Below, piece after piece: positions 58,766 to 64,000 of a stretch of DNA of 64,000 bases. The notes beneath the pieces were generated by a model that saw only the letters and a program-made list of their open reading frames with translations, was not told where the DNA came from and made no database searches. The stretch is taken from NCBI GenBank assembly GCA_030248135.1, contig JASANC010003711.1, positions 62,001-126,000 on the forward strand, in the 5' to 3' direction. Position numbers and translations under genes: made by a program. Every line of letters starts with the position of its first letter. The stretch's first letter is position 1. This DNA comes from Theristus sp. LFF4_11. Lineage: Eukaryota; Nematoda; Chromadorea; Monhysterida; Xyalidae.

Positions 58766-59967
58766 TAGGGGTGGGTCGGTATAAAAAACGGTTTTTTTCG
58801 GTATAAAAAACGGTATAAAAAACGGTTTTTTATACCGGCGCCAAAAAATGGCCAAAATAAATTACCGATATTTTACCGCGTAAATTTTGGTTTTTTTCCG
58901 GTTTTTTATACCGCCGAAGGACCCAAATTTCACTTTTTGAAATCACTCAAAATGCACTGTATTCCGCATATCCATTTCAATTTTCATTTTCGCCACTTCA
59001 TAACTTGATGTTCTGGAGAACACAATTCACGCTCTTGGTATAAATAAAGCACCCTGAGACCCGTGCCTCTCCTTCCATGTCCCATCTCGGTCGACCGCCA
59101 ATGGGCTGGCTCTGGTCGGCGTTCGCTTTATTTTCCAGCTTTGTTCTTTGTTTATCTGTTCAAGTTTGGTCTACATGGCAATGTTGTGTTTCGTTGTTTA
59201 ACAGTTTCACGCTTTTTCCGCTTTAAATCTGCCGCTTGCGCTTTTTATGCTAGTTCTTTTGTTGACAAAGTGAAGAAACTAATACAGCAAAGATTTGGTT
59301 ATTTTTCAGAATTCGGTTAAATTTTCAACAATAAACGAGAAACGCCGCGATATTTATTCAGTCAAATTTCTTGAAATTTTGTGTCTTTGAACTCGGAAAG
59401 TGCTCAAAGTTTTGTTGGTGATGTCTTCGTGCTGTTGTACTGGTGATAGTGACCCGAATCTCCATCTGATTTTTTGCTCTTTCAATTTTGTTCTTGGTTC
59501 ACTTCTTTCGTCTGTGCGGGTTCGTGATTTCGGTGATCTTTTGTGTTTAGAAATGCGGTAAAATTGTTGTGCAGTTACATATCTCTCGATCATGTCAGTT
59601 CAATTGATTTGCATGTATCACATTCCTTGCTGTTGCACATGTCAATCTGTTTTGCGTTAGCTTTTTTTGTTTTAAACTCGCATCTGATAATTTTTCTGAT
59701 GCTGCATTCTCTCTAAGCGCCACCGATTCAAATAAAATCAAGATTGGAATACGTTTCCATTGAAACACATACAGTTTCTGGCTAGAATTGTGGTCTTTTA
59801 CTCATTATTCAGCGGTTTGCGTAAAATCAGAGTACCAGAAATTGTCGCAATCACAGGATTCTTCAGATACTGGGTCGGTAAAAAAACCGGGTATAAAGAA
59901 CCGGACGCGGTATAAAAAACCGTTTTATATACATGGATTTGAAAAAAAACGTTTTTTACCACCCCTA
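58766..59967. mobile_element. 1202-bp hAT-like element, 8-bp target duplication
   Basis: The ends TAGGGGTGGG and CCACCCCTA are inverted repeats, followed inward by GGTATAAAAAACGG-type tracts. The perfect 8-bp duplication ATGTGCAC is at 58758-58765 and 59968-59975. It is related in structure to family i but differs in sequence. It is about 450 bases upstream of the start of cassette C. No transposase is recognised. Confidence 0.87.
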
Positions 59968-60811
59968 ATGTGCACTGAAATCGACCGTCGCTGAGAAAAA
60001 CTTGAAGCTTTCGTTAAAAAAATGAAAGGCCAACATTTCTTCGTGTTAACAAGAACGTGAAGAAAAACAACAGCTTCGTTCGCGTTTGTAATGTTGCGAA
60101 AAATAAAATGCTTTCGGACTAGAGGAATCAATAGCTACATGTGTATTCGAACCGTAATGTTGCGAAAAACAGAAATTTTCCGACTGGCACTGGATTTACT
60201 AACTGTATTCGAAAACAGCAAAGGAAATTGTAGTAGACCAACATTCTGTGCCCCCCCCGGTTCTTGTGATGAAATAGAATGCTGTCAAAACTGAAAATAT
60301 TAGAAAACTAGTCTCTGAAGTGCTGATAAAGACCAGGCACTCAAAAAGTGCAAAAATGTGTTTGTTGCTGCGCTAATGTGATAAACAAAACTTGTCCGGA
60401 GAATAAACTTTCATATTAGCAAAAGTAAGCTGTAGGAATTTGCTGAGAGGTGGGAATATGCGACAAAAACAACACTTACCTACTGCACACTTACCTACTG
60501 CACTTAAAATTTTTTTTGCAGATTTTCTGGCGATATTGAATTAAACTCAAAATGAATTGAATTAAAATTGGTACAATTTTCGAAACAGTTGACAGCAAAA
60601 AACAGTTTTCAGTGTGGACATAGATAGACTGAATAATCGATAGACCATGATAATGATACTGTATATAATAGCCTCCACCAAAAATTACTTGAGAACGTTT
60701 TGTTCTTCGATCGACGAATACAACTTGATTGCGGGGTAATCTCTTTACTAAGCTAAGGCCGGAAATGTCAGTGCCAATAATGTAAAGTACATGTATCCAA
60801 GAGGTTTTTCA

Positions 60812-60970
60812 GTCCACCCGCAAGGCCACCATCCTCGTGGACGCACTATTCGCACAAATAATGGATGGATGCAGGATCGAGCCTGGATGTTTCGATCTGC
60901 AGCGCATACACACCAACGAAATCGCCGTTAAGGTCATCGAGAAAGAACCGGGCCATGGTCTTTTGAATTG
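60812..60970 (+). pseudogene. Possible isolated coding fragment, 52 codons
   Basis: A GC-rich island in AT-rich DNA reads open from a possible acceptor (GAGGTTTTTCAG) to a TGA. The peptide includes RKATILVDALFAQIMDGCR and NEIAVKVIEKEPGHGLLN. Base composition and the absence of stops are unlike the surroundings, which suggests an exon or a fragment of a transposon protein. I recognise no family, and no neighbouring exon is found. Confidence 0.25.
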
Positions 60971-63900
60971 ATATTGAAATACAGTGGAACGAATTTTTCA
61001 CAACGGATTTTTGAGAGAGAACACCAGAGGGTGGTGAAAGTTCGCTGCATGCATTTCTCCTTGAAGCTAGTGTATTTCACCGAGAAACGTTACAGCGCAG
61101 ATGGTTGACACTTGCTTAAAAATTCCATCGTGTTTGATAGCGATTTTTCTTCGCCTTTACGTAAATCGATGTGTTAAGAGTGCAGCAGCTTAATATCGGT
61201 GCAGCTCTTCAATGATTAAAGAAAAGCCGAGATTTTTAGCCCTCTGTTGTGTTCATCGTCGAGCTTTTTTTCTGGCGCACCGTTTCTGCACAGGTTCAGT
61301 GATGAGACAGCATGAAGCAAAAAAACCACACACGACGAAGAGTAGCGGCTGTTGTTGTACCCTCAAGAAAACTGCGATATTAAAATGAAGACTCTTTTTG
61401 TCTTGCATATTGAACATAGAAAAAGGTCGTTCATCAAACACCCATTTTTACTTGAACACACGAGGCCGCGGTGGTCCTTTCCTTGACCAGTTGTTGATTT
61501 TTTTATGAAAAAGACTCACTGGTCCAATGCTGATTATAAGACACATTGGCAACAAATTAGAAACAATGAACGAAAAGAAAAAATGGAACGAAGAAAGCCT
61601 GCCGCGTAGCTAAATAAAAAAATAAATGGTTGCTGTAAAAATTTTATTTGCCATGAAAGCAAAAAAAAGCTTTTAAACCGATCAATAATGTTAAAACGAC
61701 GCTGGAAATGGCGAAATAAAAATAAAAAATCAAGGCGACGCCGGAGTTATGGCTGGCAAAACGTTGCTTGGGTGCATTAGCGCTTAAAATAAACACAGAT
61801 TAACGCAACGCTGGGCTCCGATTAGATTGTTTATATAATGTGGAGCCATACAAATGTGCATGAATTACTATTCAGTTGGCAGTTCTGTATTAAAAATCAT
61901 GTAGATATTTTGTTGTGAAACAACGGATCGTTGGATTTCTGATGAACCAGTTAGCAAGGTTTCGATTCACTGACCGAAGAAGTCATCCCTAACTTTACGA
62001 CCACCCTGTACTTGTATAATGCTGAAAATGAGTGTGTTTTAACTTTTGTGTGCCCAGACACAACAAACAAACTTTCAGGTATACATTGTATCTTAAGCAA
62101 AATTTGAAATGTTTGGTAATCACATTTACGTGGTTCAAGCAAACATGCATATTTGTTTCCAATCTGAAATGATGCTGAAATCGCGTTTTTGTGTTGACGT
62201 GTTCATTGTGTACACATGTTTTCAGCTGTCGGTGCGAAACTGAACATAATATAGCACTGGGCATGGCAAACGATTTTCCCAGCCTTAAAGAACACACATG
62301 TAAAAAACTGTATTTGCACAACAGACCATAAACGGCCTACGTTAAACATAACTGGCTTATTGTTAAAAAGAATTCGATTTTTTTGTCAACCAATTTTTGT
62401 AGAGAACAAACATTTAGACGAAGAAACAAGTACATGCACAGGTAATGTGCATCCAAAATACACAGACCAGAAAATTTCTGGTCTTCTTCCTGAATATAAC
62501 CCGCTCAGAGCTTTGGCCTCATTGTGTATTCAATTTCTGCGGTACTGAAATATAGTCGGTTTATCAACAAACGGTGTGGTTCAAAACTAGGCAAGCCGAA
62601 GCACCGCTGAATGGAAGCATCACATTTTTACAGCAGAAGTGTTTTTCATCTGTTGTGTGAAAAATTATATCATTTTTAAAACCAGTATTGTTATCTTCTA
62701 TGTGTATCTATCTGTACATGTACTTGTCGAAACCCGGACCAGCTTAAAATGGCCACCCAGGATTGAGCAGAAAAAAGCGGGTAACTTTGTATGGTGTACT
62801 CGTGTGCACCAGCAGCGGATTGCACATCCTGCGAAATAAATTTTAGTGTTGACATTAGAAATTTCAGGTTTTTAAGCCTTTTAAAAGCACATTATGCACA
62901 ACAGAATGTATGTAGATTTATGTAGTTGTGGCGATGTGGGTGGTTGTTTTTGAAATTGTTACCCGTCAAGTCAGATTTTACAATGGTATGGTTATGTATC
63001 CAGGTCTTATAGTTTTTGATATGATTTCCTGTTTTCAGTCAGCTAATCGGTTGATAATAAAGATCGATAAGCTGATTTTAACTGTACACTTGAAACATTT
63101 TCAGTCAAAACGATTAGTAAACTTAACATCACACAATTTGTGAAACAGAGCTCTGATACAGATAAGCATTTGTGAGGCATTTGGTCGCGTAACTCTTGCG
63201 CAGGCAAACTCACATGTTATATGCAATTCTAGGGCCTGAAAAATCTCTAAAACTGCAGTCAATGGAAAAAATTATACGGAGTCAAGAATGATGAATGACA
63301 CCGAAATTGCACTGAGTCCCGGTAATTTGGGGTGCGCCAGTCAAACATAAAACAATCAAACAAGAGCCAAACGCCACCGAGTCTAAATGGCTGCCGTTTT
63401 TGCTTTTACTGTGAAAATTTGTAACCGTGGAAGTTCATCCAACGTGTATCCATGTATTTGGATAATAGAATCGAGGGAAAACAAGATTTTCCAGCGCGAC
63501 AAGAAAAACAGCCGTTCACACGTCCCTTGTCACACTGAGCAAACAGGGTGGCATTCAGTTCAGTGTGCAATGCAAATGACATGGATATGCTAAAAATGAC
63601 CCACCGCCATGATTTTGAGCCATAAATAAAAGTGAAACCAAATCAGTGTCGCAGACGACCAGCGATATACATGTAGTACATGAACGAACCTGGTTCGGAG
63701 CGGGGAATTGAATAATTCGGAGCGGTACATAAATCACACGCACACAGACAAAACCAGAAAGGCGAAAACTTGAAAAAGAAGAAATGCATGTGGTAATAAT
63801 CAGTTAAAAAGGCCGTGTCATCGTTCGTCACACAGATCACACGCGCACGTAACATATGCACACGAACAGGAGGATCGGAGTGCGCCGTTTTAGTCACAGT

Positions 63901-64000
63901 CTCCGACGCTCGCAGCACTCAACGCCGCCCATCACCACCCGCCTCGCCCAGCGTCATCGCTCCTTCTTTCTCACTTCACCGTGTGTGTGTGTGTGTGCAC

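Larger units (their letters stand above)
58312..64000. other. Right end of the window, upstream of cassette C
   Basis: This is the putative promoter side of cassette C. A TATA-like ATATAAAC (minus strand, about 58328-58335) lies only about 20 bases before the chosen ATG, probably too close to act as a TATA box for it. Apart from the element at 58766-59967, the possible coding fragment at 60812-60970 and a (TG)n tract at 63981-63998, nothing is recognised. Confidence 0.45.

Overview
The window comes from an invertebrate animal nuclear genome. Its genes are broken into many short exons bounded by GT/AG signals, intergenic DNA is AT-rich, exons are more GC-rich, and non-autonomous DNA transposons are dense. 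Degenerate TTAGGC-type hexamer tracts (about 4100-4375, 37115-37210 and 20225-20275) are the nematode telomeric hexamer and hint at a nematode, but this is weak evidence and I do not assign a species.

Layout. At 1-5811 (+) lies the 3' part of a secreted or extracellular protein that alternates galaxin-like double-cysteine repeats with five LDL-receptor class A domains; its 5' end is outside the window. At 5812-8319 is intergenic DNA with a tRNA-like/SINE-like unit. At 8320-14557 (+) is a divergent rhodopsin-like seven-transmembrane receptor. At 15278-22825 is a nested pile of hAT-like elements with 8-bp target duplications and TA-target MITEs, including an imperfect palindrome with arms of about 1 kb. 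At 23034-26187 (+) is a complete PEX13 (peroxisomal import docking protein with an SH3 domain), flanked by two inverted copies of one hAT-like MITE. From 58311 down to 28100 (-) is a receptor guanylyl cyclase locus of natriuretic-peptide-receptor type. The remaining 5.7 kb holds no gene I recognise.

The most interesting structure is the guanylyl cyclase locus. One constant set of 19 exons (37694 to 28100) encodes the second half of the ligand-binding domain, the transmembrane segment, the pseudokinase and the cyclase. Upstream of it, on the same strand and 8-9 kb apart, are three different intact cassettes (39291-38322, 49566-48672, 58311-57065). Each encodes a signal-peptide-like start and the first half of an ANF-receptor ligand-binding domain, and each ends at the same protein position and codon phase (AAT G|GT). 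I saw no downstream half of their own for the two outer cassettes. This resembles the UGT1A or clustered-protocadherin arrangement: alternative 5' ends giving one cyclase several ligand-binding lobes. That reading is an inference from sequence. Transcripts, or long reads of cDNA, would decide it.

Limits: exon boundaries were read by eye from splice consensus and reading phase. The coding lengths of PEX13 and of all three cassette-plus-constant combinations are multiples of three, provided one missing base in the constant exon at about 31040 is allowed for. The 3' end of the seven-transmembrane gene and all promoters remain unresolved.
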